The notes beneath the pieces are model-generated. The model saw only the letters and a list, made by a program, of their open reading frames with translations. It was not told the origin of the DNA and ran no database searches. Of a stretch of 64,000 bases of DNA, positions 1-14,400 are shown one piece after another. Within the stretch, counting starts at the first letter, position 1, and every line of letters starts with the position of its first letter. The position numbers and the translations under genes were made by a program. The stretch is from Anaeramoeba ignava (lineage: Eukaryota > Metamonada > Anaeramoebidae), in NCBI GenBank assembly GCA_028826165.1, contig JAPDFW010000081.1, forward strand, positions 352,001-416,000, written 5' to 3'.

Positions 1-340
1 AAATATAAATATAAATATAAAAAAAATAAAAATATAAATATAAATATAAATATAAATATAAAATATAAATATAAAATATAAAAATATAAATATAAATATA
101 AATATAAATATAAATATAAATATAAATATAAATCATAAATATAAATATAAATATAAATATAAATATAAATATAAATATAAATATAAATATAAATATAAAT
201 ATAAATATAAATATAAATATAAATAAATAGAAATATAAATATAAATATAAATATAAATATAAATATAAATATAAATATAAATATAAATATAAATATAAAT
301 ATAAATATAAATATAAATATAAATATAAATATAATTAAAA
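1..340. repeat. ATAAAT hexanucleotide array
   Basis: Nearly pure tandem ATAAAT units with a few interruptions, followed by a short AATTAA stretch. It ends at a plausible splice acceptor (TTCAAAAG) directly before open coding sequence, so it is best read as the 3' part of an intron of the gene at 367-1043. The Tyr-Ile/Tyr-Leu open frame on the minus strand is a by-product of the repeat. Confidence 0.85.
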
Positions 341-366
341 TTAAAATTAAAATTAAAATTCAAAAG

Positions 367-1043
367 AACATTTATCACATCTCCTTAACGAACTTGAAAA
401 AGCAAAAGAAGAAAAAGACAAAGCAAACGAAAATAACCGACATTGGGAAATAATTAACCGAACACTTGAACAAGAACTTGAATCACTTGAAAATCAATAC
501 AAAGAACTAGAAACAAAAATTGGAGGACAAGAAGAAGAAATCAAAACCAAAGAAAAATTGATACAAGGATTAGTTTTTTATTCAAAAAGAATCCAAAAAC
601 AAATCGAACGTTCATTTAATTTTGGATTGAAAAAAACATTAAGTCTTTCAACACTTCCAGATAAAAATGAACAAGAAATAAAAGAAATGAAAGAAATAAA
701 AGAACCACAAAAAGCTCAACCAATTCTCTTTAGAAAAGAACAAGATAATTTCCGTCACGCTCATTCTTTTTCTAATTTACCTTTAAACCAAAATGATTTC
801 CATAGTGATTCTGAATTTCTTCATAGAAGACAAGTTGATTTAGTTATTGATAATGTTGTTGAAGCTAATGATCCAAATTCAAATCCAAAATCTAAATCAA
901 AATCAAATTCTAAATCAAAATCAAAATCAAATTCAAAATCAAAATCAAATTCAAAATTAAATTCTAAATCAAATTCAAATTCAAAATCAAAAACTAAAAA
1001 AAGAAGATGGTTTCGAAGAAGGAAAAAAAATAATGATAATTAA
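367..1043 (+). CDS. 3' exon of a coiled-coil protein with KS-rich basic tail (5' partial)
   Basis: Open reading in one frame continues from the acceptor-like TTCAAAAG near 366 to a TAA at 1041-1043; no ATG begins it, so upstream exons lie outside the window. The first ~65 residues are Glu/Lys/Leu-rich with heptad character (coiled coil). A middle part carries a short Ser-Phe-Ser-Asn-Leu motif, and the C-terminus is a Lys-Ser/Asn-Ser tract ending in a very basic patch (KKRRWFRRRKK). The tail resembles the KS tracts of the giant gene next door and may be a nuclear-localisation or membrane-binding element. I do not recognise a family. The 155 bp to the next gene end show nothing distinct. Confidence 0.7.
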
Positions 1044-1198
1044 ATAATGATAATTTGAATATTATTATTTTATTATTCAAATAATTGGATTTATGTTTTT
1101 TTTTTTCAAAATTTTTTTCCATTTTTTTAAAAAAAAATGTTTAATCAAAAAAATAAAATAATCAATAAATTTTAAATTTTAAATTTTAAAAATTTAAT

Positions 1199-2425
1199 TT
1201 AATTTAATTTCAATGTAAGAATTTCAATCCAATTATCAAAATCTTGTGTTGAATTAAAAGAGAAAAACCATTGATTAAAATCACCAAGAGATAAACGAAT
1301 AATTTTTGGTCTTTTTGAAAAAATTTGAATAAAAGAATAAGAATTGGCAAGATTATCATTTTGAATTTCTTTTGTTGTTTCTCGAGTTATTATTGATAAT
1401 TTTGCTCCATAAAGACCCAATCGATCTTGTTTTTGGATATCACCAACAAACCAAGAGAAATAAATACTTTGTGAAGAAAGAGTTAAATAACAATCGATCC
1501 ATTTTTTTTGAGAATTTTCAAACATTTGAGCATATCCAGTTAAATCTTTAATCAAAAAAAAGAAAAATTTAGAAAGAATTAATTTTTAAAAAATTTAAAT
1601 AAATATTTTTGTTTGTGTTTTTTTTTTTTTACTTAAACTATTTGCTCTAGATCTTCTTCTTGGTTGTATTTCTTCATTATTTTTAATTGAATTCTCTTCA
1701 TTATTTTTATTTGAATTTTGATTTGAATCTTGATTTGAATTTTCTTCATTTAAATTTTCTTCATTATTTTTAATTGAATTTTCTTCATTTAAATATTCTT
1801 CAGGAAATTGAAAAACATTTAAAGAATCTACATCTTGTTTGTATTCTCTAAAAAGAAATTGAGCAGAAATAGAGTTGAGTTCCCAAAAAGAGATAATTTT
1901 CATGACTATTTGAGTATCAGGAATAACACGAACAGAATTTGCAATTTTTCAAATAGTTTATATTTCCAATTATTTTCGGTTGGAATTCTGCATTTTTTCG
2001 CAACCATCTCTACACAATCTCCGCATGTAGTTGATTCATCAACAAAAATTGTTTTAAAAGAACCATCTTCTGAAAGAATTCGAACAAGTGTTTTTTTGCT
2101 TGATTTGAGAACTTTTGATTCTTGTATTTTTGTTTTTGGAATGTACAATAAACGGGAGAAATTATCGGAATTATCGCCTTTCCATCTACTTTTCACAAAC
2201 CAAATTTTCATGTTTGAATTCAAGATATTTTGCTGCGATCCAATTTGCTCGACCATAACATAATTCTGACTTTGTTTTTCCGTGATCATTTTTTGTTGGA
2301 TCATTTTCTTCTTCACATATTCGCATGCGTCAAATATTGTGTGTTCTTCGTTAAATCGAAGTGTTTTAAACGAGTTATCTTCGAAGAATATTTTCAGTGA
2401 TCCAAAAAATGTCTTTTCATGCTCT
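1199..2425 (-). other. RA-RA-PH module of the giant gene
   Basis: Two beta-grasp segments start alike ([15 protein letters not shown] near 2410 and [17 protein letters not shown] near 2100), each followed by an amphipathic helix, which is the start of a Ras-association/ubiquitin-like fold. The second is completed only after a +1 frame change near 1945, giving a strand with VIPDTQIV and then [16 protein letters not shown]. After a Glu/Asn-rich linker and the intron 1546-1632, residues from NLTGYAQMF to the stop form a PH domain. RA-PH units bind GTP-Ras/Rap and phosphoinositides in known families; binding here is inference. Confidence 0.7.
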
Positions 2426-5400
2426 TTATGAATTTGAGCTACATTTGATGTATTGATTTTACTTTCTTGTTCTTTTTCCAGTGATGAAAGCTCCTTCATC
2501 AATATTTCACTTACAAATCTCATTGATTTTGTTCGTGCTCGATATGTTCTTCCTTTTTTTTGAAGATTCTCGCTTGGTATTATTTCATTTTCAACATCAA
2601 ATCTTACTTTTTTGGCTGTGCTTGTTCTGTTTTGTTTTCGGTTATTTTCCTTATTTGAATTCGCTTCAATTTCAACATCTTTTTTCAACTGTAAAAACTC
2701 CTCAATTTGTTTGAAACTATTCTTCGCTTTTTCCTCAAATGTTCTGATTTTTTGTTTCATTAATTGAGTAGTTTTCTTGACTTGATGTGCGAATTCTTCT
2801 AGTTTATTGTATATTTTTTCAGGAAATTTATTGGTTTCCATATTTATGTTTGATTCGTACATTTCTAAGAAAGTGTTTACTTGATTTCGGAATTTCTCAT
2901 TTGTTTCTGAAATAATTAATTGCTTAAACTCGTCAAAATAAAGTTGTTCACTTTCATGGAAATAGAAGAAGTATTTTTTGATCTCATTATCTGAATAAAC
3001 AGATTCATCGAAAGATTGATCTGCAATTTGGACAAGTGTTGATAATAAAATATTTGCATCTTCAATCAACCCATCTTTAATATAACCTAATGATTGATCT
3101 AAAATTGCATCAATTGTTTCCAATAATTGATATAATTCTTCATGATGTAAAATACTATTTTGTATGTTTTCGTTTTCATTAATTCTATATTTAACTATTC
3201 CAAGTCGATCTATTGTTTGTATTTTGTTTAATAGTTTCTTTTCTTTTTCAGTTAAATTTTTAATAAATTCTTCTTGATGAAGGGATATGTTTGAAAGATC
3301 TGGTTGTACATCAAATATTAATTCGCAGAATTTTTGAAGGTGATACGGAATAGTATCTTCATGAGAATGGTATTTTCTATAATCACTTTCTTTATTTTTT
3401 TCAATTTGATTATCTTTATCTTTTTCAATTTGATTATCTTTATCTTTTTCAATTTGATTATCTTTATCTTTTTCAATTTGATTATCTTTATCTTTTTCAA
3501 TTTGATTATCTTTATCTTTTTCAATTTGATTATCTTTATTTTTTTCAATTTTATTATCTTTATCTTTTTCAATTTGATTATCTTTATCTTTTTCAATTTG
3601 ATTATCTTTATTTTTTTCAATTTGATTATCTTTATCTTTTTCAATTTGATTATCTTTATTTTTTTCAATTTGATTATCTTTATTTTTTTCAATTTGATTA
3701 TCTTTATCTTTTTCAATTTGATTATCTTTACTTTTTTCAATTTGATTATCTTGAATTTGTTTATTATCTTCGTTATCATTTCGAATAAATGCTTGCAAAA
3801 ATATTTTAGTTCTTTCCTGATTATTTTCATTTTCATTTTCAATTTCTTTTTTAAGTTTTAAAAATTTTTCAATTTGTTTGAAATTATTTTCTACTTTTGT
3901 TTTAAATGTTTTGACTTGTTGCTTCATCGATTGTGTAATTTGTTTGATTTGATTTATAAATTTTTCCAATTTAGGAAATATTTTTTCTGGTATTGTATTA
4001 CTTTCCATATCTATGTTTGATTCATAAAATTCTAAGAAATCGTTTACTTGCTCTCTAAATTTTTCATTATTTTCTGAAACATTTAATTTTTTAAATTCTT
4101 CAAAATAAATTTCTTCATTTTTATAAAAAACTGATAAATGTTTTTTGATTTCATTATCTGAATAAAAAGATTCATCAAAAGATTGATCAGCAATTTGGAC
4201 AAGTGTTGATAATAAAATATTTGAATCTTCAATTAATCCATCTTTAATATATATAAGTAGTTGATCTAAAATTGCATCAATTGTTTCTAATAATTGATAT
4301 AATTCTTCATGATGTAAAATACAATTTTGTAAATTTTCATTTTCATTTTCATTAATTTCATATTTAATTATTCCAATTTTATCTATTTTTTTTATTTTCT
4401 TAAATATTTTCTTTTCTTTTTCATTCAAATTTTCAATAAATTCTTTTTGATTAAATTTTATATTTGAATAATTAATTTTTGTATTAAATATTAATTCATA
4501 AAATTTTTGAATATGATATGTAATATTTTCATTTTCATTTTCATTTTCAATTTCAATTTCGATTCTGATTTATAGATATTTGATTTTGGTTTTCACTCTT
4601 CCCGATTTTAATTTCTTTTTTAAGTTTTAAAAATTTTTCAATTTGTTTGAAATTATTTTCTACTTTTGTTTTAAATATTTTGATTTTTTGTTTCATAATT
4701 TGTGTGGTTTGTTTGATTTGATTTCCAATTTCTTGAAATTTAGAATATAATTTTTCTGATATTTTTGTATTATTTTGATCTAAAAATGGTTCATAAATTT
4801 CTAAAAAATTATTGAATAATTCTTGTAAATTTGTGTTATTTTCTGAAACATTTAATTTTTTAAATTCTTCAAAATAAATTTCTTCATTTTTATAAAAAAC
4901 TAATAAATGTTTTTTGATTTCATTATCTGAATAAAAAGATTCATCAAAAGATTGATCAGCAATTTGAATAAATGTTGATAATAAAATATTTGAATCTTCA
5001 ATTAATCCATCTTTAATATATATAAGTAGTTGATCTAAAATTGCATCAATTGTTTCTAATAATTGATATAATTCTTCATGATGTAAAATACTATTTTGTA
5101 AATTTTCATTTTCATTTTCATTAATTTCATATTTAATTATTCCAATTTTATCTATTTTTTTTATTTTTTTAAATATTTTCTTTTCTTTTTCATTTAAATT
5201 TTCAATAAATTCTTTTTGATTAAATTTTATATTTGAATAATTAATTTTTGTATTAAATATTAATTCATAAAATTTTTGAATATGATATGTAATATTTTCA
5301 TTTTCATTTTCATTTTTCATTTTCATTTTTCTGAATTTGATTCTTCAATTTGTTTTATTATCTTCTTTGTTTATTATCTTCAATTTGATTATTATCTTCA

Positions 5401-8400
5401 ATTTCATTATTATCTTCAATTTGATTATTATCTTCAATTTGATTAATATCTTCAATTTGATTATTATCTTCAATTTGATTATTATCTTTAATTTCATTAT
5501 TATCTTCAATTTCATTATTATCTTCAATTTGATTATGCATTATTATCTTTAATTTGATTATTATCTTCAATTTGATTAATATCTTCAATTTGATTATTAT
5601 CTTCAATTTGATTATTATCTTCAATTTGATTATTATCTTCAATTTGATTAATATCTTTAATTTGATTATTATCTTCAATTTCATTATTATCTTCAATTTG
5701 ATTATTATCTTCAATTTGATTATTATCTTCAATTTGATTATTATCTTTAATTTGATTATATCTTCAATTTGATTAATATCTTCAATTTCATTATTATCTT
5801 CAATTTCATTGTTATCTTCAATTTTTATTTATCTTTCTTTAATTATTATCTTCAATTTGATTATTATCTTTTAATTTCATTATTATCTTTAATTTGATTA
5901 TTATCTTTAATTTCATTATTATCTTTAATTTGATTATTATCTTTTAATTTGATTATTATCTTTAATTTGATTATTATCTTTAATTTGATTATTATCTTTA
6001 ATTTGATTATTATCTTTAATTTGATTATTATCTTTAATTTGATTATTATCTTTAATTTGATTATTATCTTCAATTTGATTATTATCTTTAATTTGATTAT
6101 TATCTTTTAATTTGATTATTATCTTTAATTTGATTATTATATCTTTAATTTGATTATCTTCAATTTCATTATTATCTTCAATTTGATTATTATCTTCAAT
6201 TTGATTATTATCTTCAATTTGATTATTATCTTTAATTTGATTATTATATTTAATTTGATTATTATCTATATTTCAATTTCATTGTTATCTTCAATTTGAT
6301 TATTATCTTTAATTTGATTAATATCTTCAATTTGATTATTATATTCAATTTGATTATTATCTTTAATTTCATTGTTATCTTTAATTTCATTGTTATCTTC
6401 AATTTCATTGTTATCTTCAATTTGATTAATTTCTTTTTTAAGTTTTAAAAATTTTTCAATTTGTTTGAAATTATTTTCTACTTTTGTTTTAAATATTTTG
6501 ATTTTTGTTTCATAATTTGTGTGGTTTGTTTGATTTGATTTCCAATTTCTTGAAATTTAGAATATAATTTTTCTGATATTTTTGTATTATTTTGATCTAA
6601 AAATGGTTCATAAATTTCTAAAAAATTATTGAATAATTCTTGTAAATTTGTGTTATTTTCTGAAACATTTAATTTTTTAAATTCTTCAAAATAAATTTCT
6701 TCATTTTTATAGAAAACTGATAAGTGTTTTTTGATTTCATTATCTGAATAAAAAGATTCATCAAAAGATTGATCAGCAATTTGAATAAATGTTGATAATA
6801 AAATATTTGAATCTTCAATTAATCCATCTTTAATATATATAAGTAATTGATCTAAAATTGCATCAATTGTTTCTAATAATTGATATAATTCTTCATGATG
6901 TAAAATACTATTTTGTAAATTTTCATTTTCATTTTCATTAATTTCATATTTAATTATTCCAATTTTATCTATTTTTTTTATTTTCTTAAATATTTTCTTT
7001 TCTTTTTCATTTAAATTTTCAATAAATTCTTTTTGATTAAATTTTATATTTGAATAATTAATTTTTGTATTAAATATTAATTCATAAAATTTTTGAATAT
7101 GATATGTAATATTTTCATTTTCATTTTCATTTTCATTTTCATTCTGAATTTGATTCTGAATTTGATTAATATCTTTATTATCTTCAATTTGATTATTATC
7201 TTCAATTTCATTATTATCTTCAATTTGATTATTATATTCAATTTCATTAATATCTTTAATTTGATTATTATCTTCAATTTCATTATTATCTTTAATTTGA
7301 TTAATATATTCAATTTGATTATTATCTTCAATTTGATTATTATATTCAATTTCATTATTATCTTCAATTTCATTATTATCTTCAATTTCATTATTATCTT
7401 TAATTTGATTATTATCTTCAATTTGATTATTATCTTCAATTTGATTATCTTTAATTTGATTATTATATTCAATTTGATTATTATCTTTAATTTCATTATT
7501 ATCTTCAATTTGATTATTATCTTCAATTTCATTATTATCTTCAATTTGATTATTATATTCAATTTGATTATTATCTTCAATTTGATTATTATATTCAATT
7601 TGATTATTATATTCAATTTCATTATTATCTTTAAATTGATTATTATCTTCAATTTCATTATTATCTTCAATTTCATTATTATCTTCAATTTCATTATTAT
7701 CTTCAATTTCATTATTATCTTCAATTTGATTATTATATTCAATTTGACTATTATCTTCAATTTCATTGTTATCTTCAATTTGATTATTATCTTCAATTTG
7801 ATTATTATATTCAATTTGATTATTATCTTCAATTTGATTATTATCTTTAATTTGATTATTATCTTCAATTTCATTATTATCTTCAATTTCATTATTATCT
7901 TCAATTTCATTATTATCTTTAATTTGATTAATATCTTCAATTTCATTAATATCTTTAATTTGATTAATATCTTCAATTTCATTATTATCTTCAATTTCAT
8001 TATTATCTTCAATTTGATTAATATCTTCAATTTGATTATTATCTTCAATTTGATTAATATCTTCAATTTCATTATTATCTTTAATTTGATTATTATCTTT
8101 AATTTGATTAATATCTTCAATTTCTTTATTATCTTCAATTTGATTAATATCTTTAATTTGATTATTATCTTCAATTTGATTATTATCTTTAATTTGATTA
8201 ATATCTTCAATTTCTTTATTATCTTCAATTTTATTAATATCTTTAATTTGATTATTATCTTCAATTTGATTATTATCTTTAATTTCATTATTATCTTCAA
8301 TTTCATTATTATCTTTAATTTGATTATTATCTTTAATTTGATTATTATCTTTAATTTGATTATTATCTTCAATTTGATTATTATCTTTAATTTGATTATT

Positions 8401-11400
8401 ATCTTTAATTTGATTATTATCTTTAATTTGATTATTATCTTTAATTTGATTATTATCTTTAATTTGATTAATATCTTCAATTTGATTATTATCTTTAATT
8501 TGATTATTATCTTTAATTTGATTATTATCTTTAATTTGATTATTATCTTCAATTTGATTATTATCTTTAATTTGATTAATATCTTTAATTTCATTATTAT
8601 CTTTAATTTGATTAATATCTTCAATTTCATTATTATCTTTAATTTGATTATTATCTTTAATTTGATTATTATCTTTAATTTGATTATTATCTTCAATTTC
8701 ATTATTATCTTCAATTTGATTATTATATTCAATTTGATTATTATCTTCAATTTCATTATTATATTCAATTTGATTATTTTCTTTTTTAAGTTTTAAAAAT
8801 TTTTCAATTTGTTTGAAATTATTTTCTACTTTTGTTTTAAATATTTTGATTTTTTGTTTCATAATTTGTGTGGTTTGTTTGATTTGATTTCCAATTTCTT
8901 GAAATTTAGAATATAATTTTTCTGATATTTTTGTATTATTTTGATCTAAAAATGGTTCATAAATTTCTAAAAAATTATTGAATAATTCTTGTAAATTTGT
9001 GTTATTTTCTGAAACATTTAATTTTTTAAATTCTTCAAAATAAATTTCTTCATTTTTATAAAAAACTGATAAATGTTTTTTGATTTCATTATCTGAATAA
9101 GTAGATTCATCAAAAGATTGATCAGCAATTTGAATAAATGTTGATAATAAAATATTTGAATCTTCAATTAATCCATCTTTAATATATATAAGTAGTTGAT
9201 CTAAAATTGCATCAATTGTTTCTAATAATTGATATAATTCTTCATGATGTAAAATACAATTTTGTAAATTTTCATTTTCATTTTCATTAATTTCATATTT
9301 AATTATTCCAATTTTATCTATTTTTTTTATTTTCTTAAATATTTTCTTTTCTTTTTCATTTAAATTTTCAATAAATTCTTTTTGATTAAATTTTATATTT
9401 GAATAATTAATTTTTGTATTAAATATTAATTCATAAAATTTTTGAATATAATATGTAATATTTTCATTTTCATTTTCATTTTCATTTTCAATTTGATTCT
9501 GAATTTGATTAATATTTTCTGGTTTTTTTATTATTTCTTGATTATCTTCAATTTGTTTAATATTTCCATTTTGATTTTCGATATTAGATAGAGTATTTGA
9601 TTTATATATTTCTTCTTTATCAATTATCCTGTATTTTTCAGAGTATGATTCAGATTCAGATTCAGATTCAGATTTTGATTTTGATTTTGATTTAGATTTA
9701 GATTTTGATTTTGATTTTGATTTTGATTCTTTTTTATCAATAATTTTATCTATTGTTTCATTTATTTGTGTTGTTGTTTCTTGTTCTGTTTTTTTTTCTG
9801 TTTCTTGTTGTATTTGTATTTCATTTTTATCAATAATTTCATCTTTTTCTGATTCTGATTCTGATTTAGATTTAGATTTAGATTCTGATTTAGATTTTGA
9901 TTTAGATTCTGATTTAGATTTAGATTCAGATTTAGATTCAGATTTTGATTTAGATTTTGATTTAGATTTTGATTTAGATTTAGATTCAGATTTAGATTCT
10001 TTTTTATCAATAATTTGATCTATTGTTTCATTTATTTGTGTTGTTGTTTCTTTTTCTATTTCTTTTTCTGTTTCTTTTTCTGTTTCTTTTTCTGTTTCTT
10101 GTTGTATTTCTTGTTGCATTTGTATTTCATTTTTATCAATAATTTCATCTTTTTCTGATTTTGATTCTGATTTAGATTTAGATTTTGATTCTGATTTAGA
10201 TTCAGATTTAGATTCAGATTTAGATTTTGATTTTGATTTTGATTTAGATTTTGATTTTGATTTTGATTCTGATTTAGATTTAGATTTAGATTTTGATTTA
10301 GATTTAGATTCAGATTTAGATTTTGATTTTGATTTTGATTTAGATTTAGATTTAGATTTTGATTTTGATTTTGATTCTTTTTTATCAATAATTTTATCTA
10401 TTGTTTCATTTATTTGTGTTGTTGTTTCTTGTTCTGTTTTTTTTTCTGTTTCTTGTTGCATTTGTATTTCATTTTTATCAATAATTTCATCTTTTTCTGA
10501 TTCTGATTCTGATTTAGATTTAGATTTAGATTCTGATTTAGATTTAGATTTAGATTCTGATTTAGATTTAGATTCAGATTTAGATTCAGATTTTGATTTA
10601 GATTTTGATTTAGATTTTGATTTAGATTTAGATTCAGATTTAGATTCTTTTTTATCAATAATTTGATCTATTGTTTCATTTATTTGTGTTGTTGTTTCTT
10701 GTTCTGTTTCTTTTTCTGTTTCTTTTTCTGTTTCTTTTTCTGTTTCTTTTTCTGTTTCTTTTTCTGTTTCTTTTTCTGTTTCTTTTTCTGTTTCTTTTTC
10801 TGTTTCTTTTTCTGTTTCTTTTTCTGTTTCTTTTTCTGTTTCTTGTTGTGTTTCTTGTTGTATTTGTATTTCATTTTTATCAATAATTTCATCTTTTTCT
10901 GATTTTGATTTTGATTTTGATTTAGATTCTGATTTTGATTCAGATTCTGATTTAGATTCTGATTTTGATTCTGATTTAGATTTTGATTCAGATTTAGATT
11001 TTGATTTTGATTCTGATTTAGATTTAGATTTAGATTTTGATTTAGATTTAGATTTAGATTTAGATTTTGATTTTGATTTTGATTTAGATTCTTTTTTATC
11101 AATAATTTGATCTATTGTTTCATTTATTTGTGTTGTTCTTTCTTGTTCTGTTTCTTTTTCTGTTTCTTGTTGTATTTCTTGTTGTACTTGTATTTCATTT
11201 TTATCAATAATTTCATCTTTTTCTGATTCTGATTTAGATTTAGATTTAGATTTAGATTTTGATTTAGATTTATATTTAGATTCTGATTTAGATTCAGATT
11301 TTGATTTAGATTTAGATTTAGATTTAGATTTAGATTTAGATTTAGATTTAGATTTAGATTTTGATTTTGATTTTGATTTTGATTTTGATTTAGATTTAGA

Positions 11401-14400
11401 TTTAGATTTAGATTTTGATTTTGATTTAGATTTAGATTCTTTTTTATCAATAATTTGATCTATTGTTTCATTTGTTTTTGTTGTTTCTTGTTGTATTTCT
11501 TGTTGTGTTTCTTGTTGTGTTTCTTGTTGTATTTCTTGTTGTGTTTCTTGTTGTGTTTCTTGTTGTATTTGTATTTCGTTTTTATCAATAATTTCATCTT
11601 TTTCTGATTCTGATTCTGATTTAGATTTAGATTTAGATTTAGATTTAGATTTAGATTTTGATTTTGATTTTGATTTTGATTTAGATTTAGATTTAGATTT
11701 TGATTTTGATTCTTTTTTATCAATAATTTTATCTATTGTTTCATTTGTTTTTGTTGTTGTTTCTTGTTCTGTTTCTTTTTCTGTTTCTTGTTGTATTTGT
11801 ATTTCATTTTTATCAATAATTTCATCTTTTTCTGATTCTGATTCTGATTTTGATTTAGATTTAGATTCTGATTTAGATTTAGATTTAGATTTAGATTTAG
11901 ATTTAGATTTAGATTTAGATTTTGATTTAGATTTAGATTTAGATTTAGATTTAGATTTAGATTTAGATTTAGATTTTAGATTTAGATTTAGATTTAGATT
12001 TAGATTTAGATTTAGATTTAGATTTTGATTTAGATTTAGATTTAGATTTAGATTTAGATTTTGATTTTGATTTTGATTTTGATTTTGATTTTGATTTTGA
12101 TTTTGATTTTGATTTTGATTTTGATTTTGATTTTGATTTTGATTTTGATTTTGATTTTGATTTTGATTTTGATTTTGATTTTGATTTTGATTTTGATTTA
12201 GATTTAGATTTAGATTTAGATTTAGATTTTGATTTAGATTCTTTTTTATCAATAATTTGATCTATTGTTTCATTTATTTGTGTTGTTTCTTTTTCTGTTT
12301 CTTTTTCTGTTTCTTTTTCTGTTTCTTTTTCTGTTTCTTTTTCTGTTTCTTGTTGTGTTTCTTGTTGTATTTGTATTTCATTTTTATCAATAATTTCATC
12401 TTTTTCTGATTCTGATTCTGATTTTGATTTAGATTTAGATTCTGATTTAGATTTAGATTTAGATTTAGATTTAGATTTAGATTTAGATTTAGATTCTTTT
12501 TTATCAATAATTTGATCTATTGTTTCATTTATTTGTGTTGTTTCTTTTTCTGTTTCTTGTTCTGTTCCTTTTTCTGTTTCTTTTTCTATTTCTTTTTCTG
12601 TTTCTTTTTCTGTTTCTTGTTCTATTTCTTTTTCTGTTTCTTGTTCTATTTCTTTTTCTGTTTCTTGTTGTATTTGTATTTCATTTTTATCAATAATTTC
12701 ATCTTTTTCTGATTCTGATTTAGATTTAGATTTAGATTTTGATTTAGATTTTGATTTTGATTTTGATTTAGATTTAGATTTAGATTTAGATTTAGATTTA
12801 GATTTAGATTTTGATTTTGATTTAGATTTAGATTTAGATTTAGATTTTGATTTTGATTTTGATTCTGATTTAGATTTTGATTTAGATTTAGATTTAGATT
12901 TAGATTCTTTTTTATCAATAATTTGATCTATTGTTTCATTTATTTGTGTTGTTTCTTTTTCTGTTTCTTTTTCTATTTCTTTTTCTGTTTCTTTTTCTAT
13001 TTCTTTTTCTGTTTCTTTTTCTGTTTCTTTTTCTGTTTCTTGTTGTGTTTCTTGTTGTGTTTCTTGTTGTATTTGTATTTCATTTTTATCAATAATTTCA
13101 TCTTTTTCTGATTCTGATTCTGATTTTGATTTAGATTTAGATTTTGATTTAGATTTAGATTCTGATTTTGATTTAGATTTTGATTTAGATTTAGATTTAG
13201 ATTTAGATTTTGATTTAGATTTAGATTTAGATTCAGATTTTGATTTAGATTTAGATTTAGATTTTGATTCTGATTTAGATTTAGATTTGGATTTAGATTT
13301 GGATTTAGATTTAGATTTAGATTCTGATTTTGATTTTGATTTTGATTTAGATTTAGATTTGGATTTTGATTTTGATTCTTTTTTATCAATAATTTGATCT
13401 ATTGTTTCATTTATTTGTGTTGTTGTTTCTTGTTGTGTTTTTTGTTGTGTTTTTTGTTGTGTTTCTTTTTCTGTTTCTTGTTGTGTTTCTTGTTGTATTT
13501 GTGTTTCGTTTTTATCAATAATTTCATCTTTTTCTGATTTTGATTCTGATTTAGATTTAGATTTAGATTTAGATTTAGATTTTGATTTTGATTTATATTC
13601 TTTTTTATCAATAATTTTATCTATTGTTTCATTTGTTTTTGTTGTTGTTTCTTTTTCTGTTTCTTTTTCTGTTTCTTGTTGTATTTGTATTTCATTTTTA
13701 TCAATAATTTCATCTTTTTCTGATTCTGATTCTGATTTAGATTTAGATTTAGATTTAGATTCTGATTTAGATTTTGATTCAGATTTTGATTTTGATTTTG
13801 ATTTTGATTTAGATTTGGATTTGGATTTGGATTTAGATTTAGATTTGGATTTTGATTTTGATTTTGATTTTGATTTAGATTTAGATTTTGATTTAGATTT
13901 AGATTTAGATTTAGATTTAGATTTTGATTCTGATTTAGATTTAGATTTAGATTTAGATTTAGATTTAGATTTAGATTTAGATTTAGATTTAGATTTAGAT
14001 TTTGATTTTGATTTTGATTTTGATTTATATTCTTTTTTATCAATAATTTTATCTATTGTTTCATTTGTTTTTGTTGTTGTTTCTTTTTCTGTTTCTTGTT
14101 GTGTTTCTTGTTGTATTTGTATTTCATTTTTATCAATAATTTCATCTTTTTCTGATTCTGATTTAGATTTAGATTTAGATTTTGATTCAGATTTTGATTT
14201 TGATTTTGATTTAGATTTAGATTTAGATTTTGATTTAGATTTAGATTTAGATTTAGATTTAGATTTAGATTTAGATTTAGATTTAGATTTTGATTTTGAT
14301 TTTGATTTAGATTTAGATTTAGATTTAGATTTTGATTTTGATTCTTTTTTATCAATAATTTTATCTATTGTTTCATTTGTTTTTGTTGTTGTTTCTTGTT

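Larger units (their letters stand above)
2680..9465 (-). repeat. Five copies of a ~230-aa helical block inside the giant gene
   Basis: Copies lie at about 9465-8777, 7115-6430, 5300-4612, 4535-3850 and 3352-2680. All begin with a (Y)[10 protein letters not shown]-like helix, contain [18 protein letters not shown] and ADQSFDES, and end in a Lys-rich helix ([13 protein letters not shown]). Copies 1-4 are nearly identical at the DNA level. Copy 5, next to the RA domains, is the most diverged and less A/T-biased, so it is probably the ancestral one. Copies 2 and 3 carry single-base frame breaks. The fold is all-helical by composition; I do not recognise the family. Confidence 0.8.

Noticed and set aside
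133-378. Minus-strand ORF of Tyr-Ile / Tyr-Leu repeats
   Set aside because: Direct translation of the ATAAAT array; no start context, no non-repeat sequence, and it overlaps an intron-like region.
4555-4605. 32-nt GTGAAA...ATCAG intron between helical blocks 3 and 4
   Set aside because: Too short compared with all supported introns; other copies show simple frame continuity, so a base indel is preferred.
7093-8796. 567-residue hydrophobic plus-strand ORF (Ile/Phe/Asn/Leu repeats)
   Set aside because: Antisense shadow of the in-frame hexapeptide array; the minus frame alone connects to flanking helical blocks.
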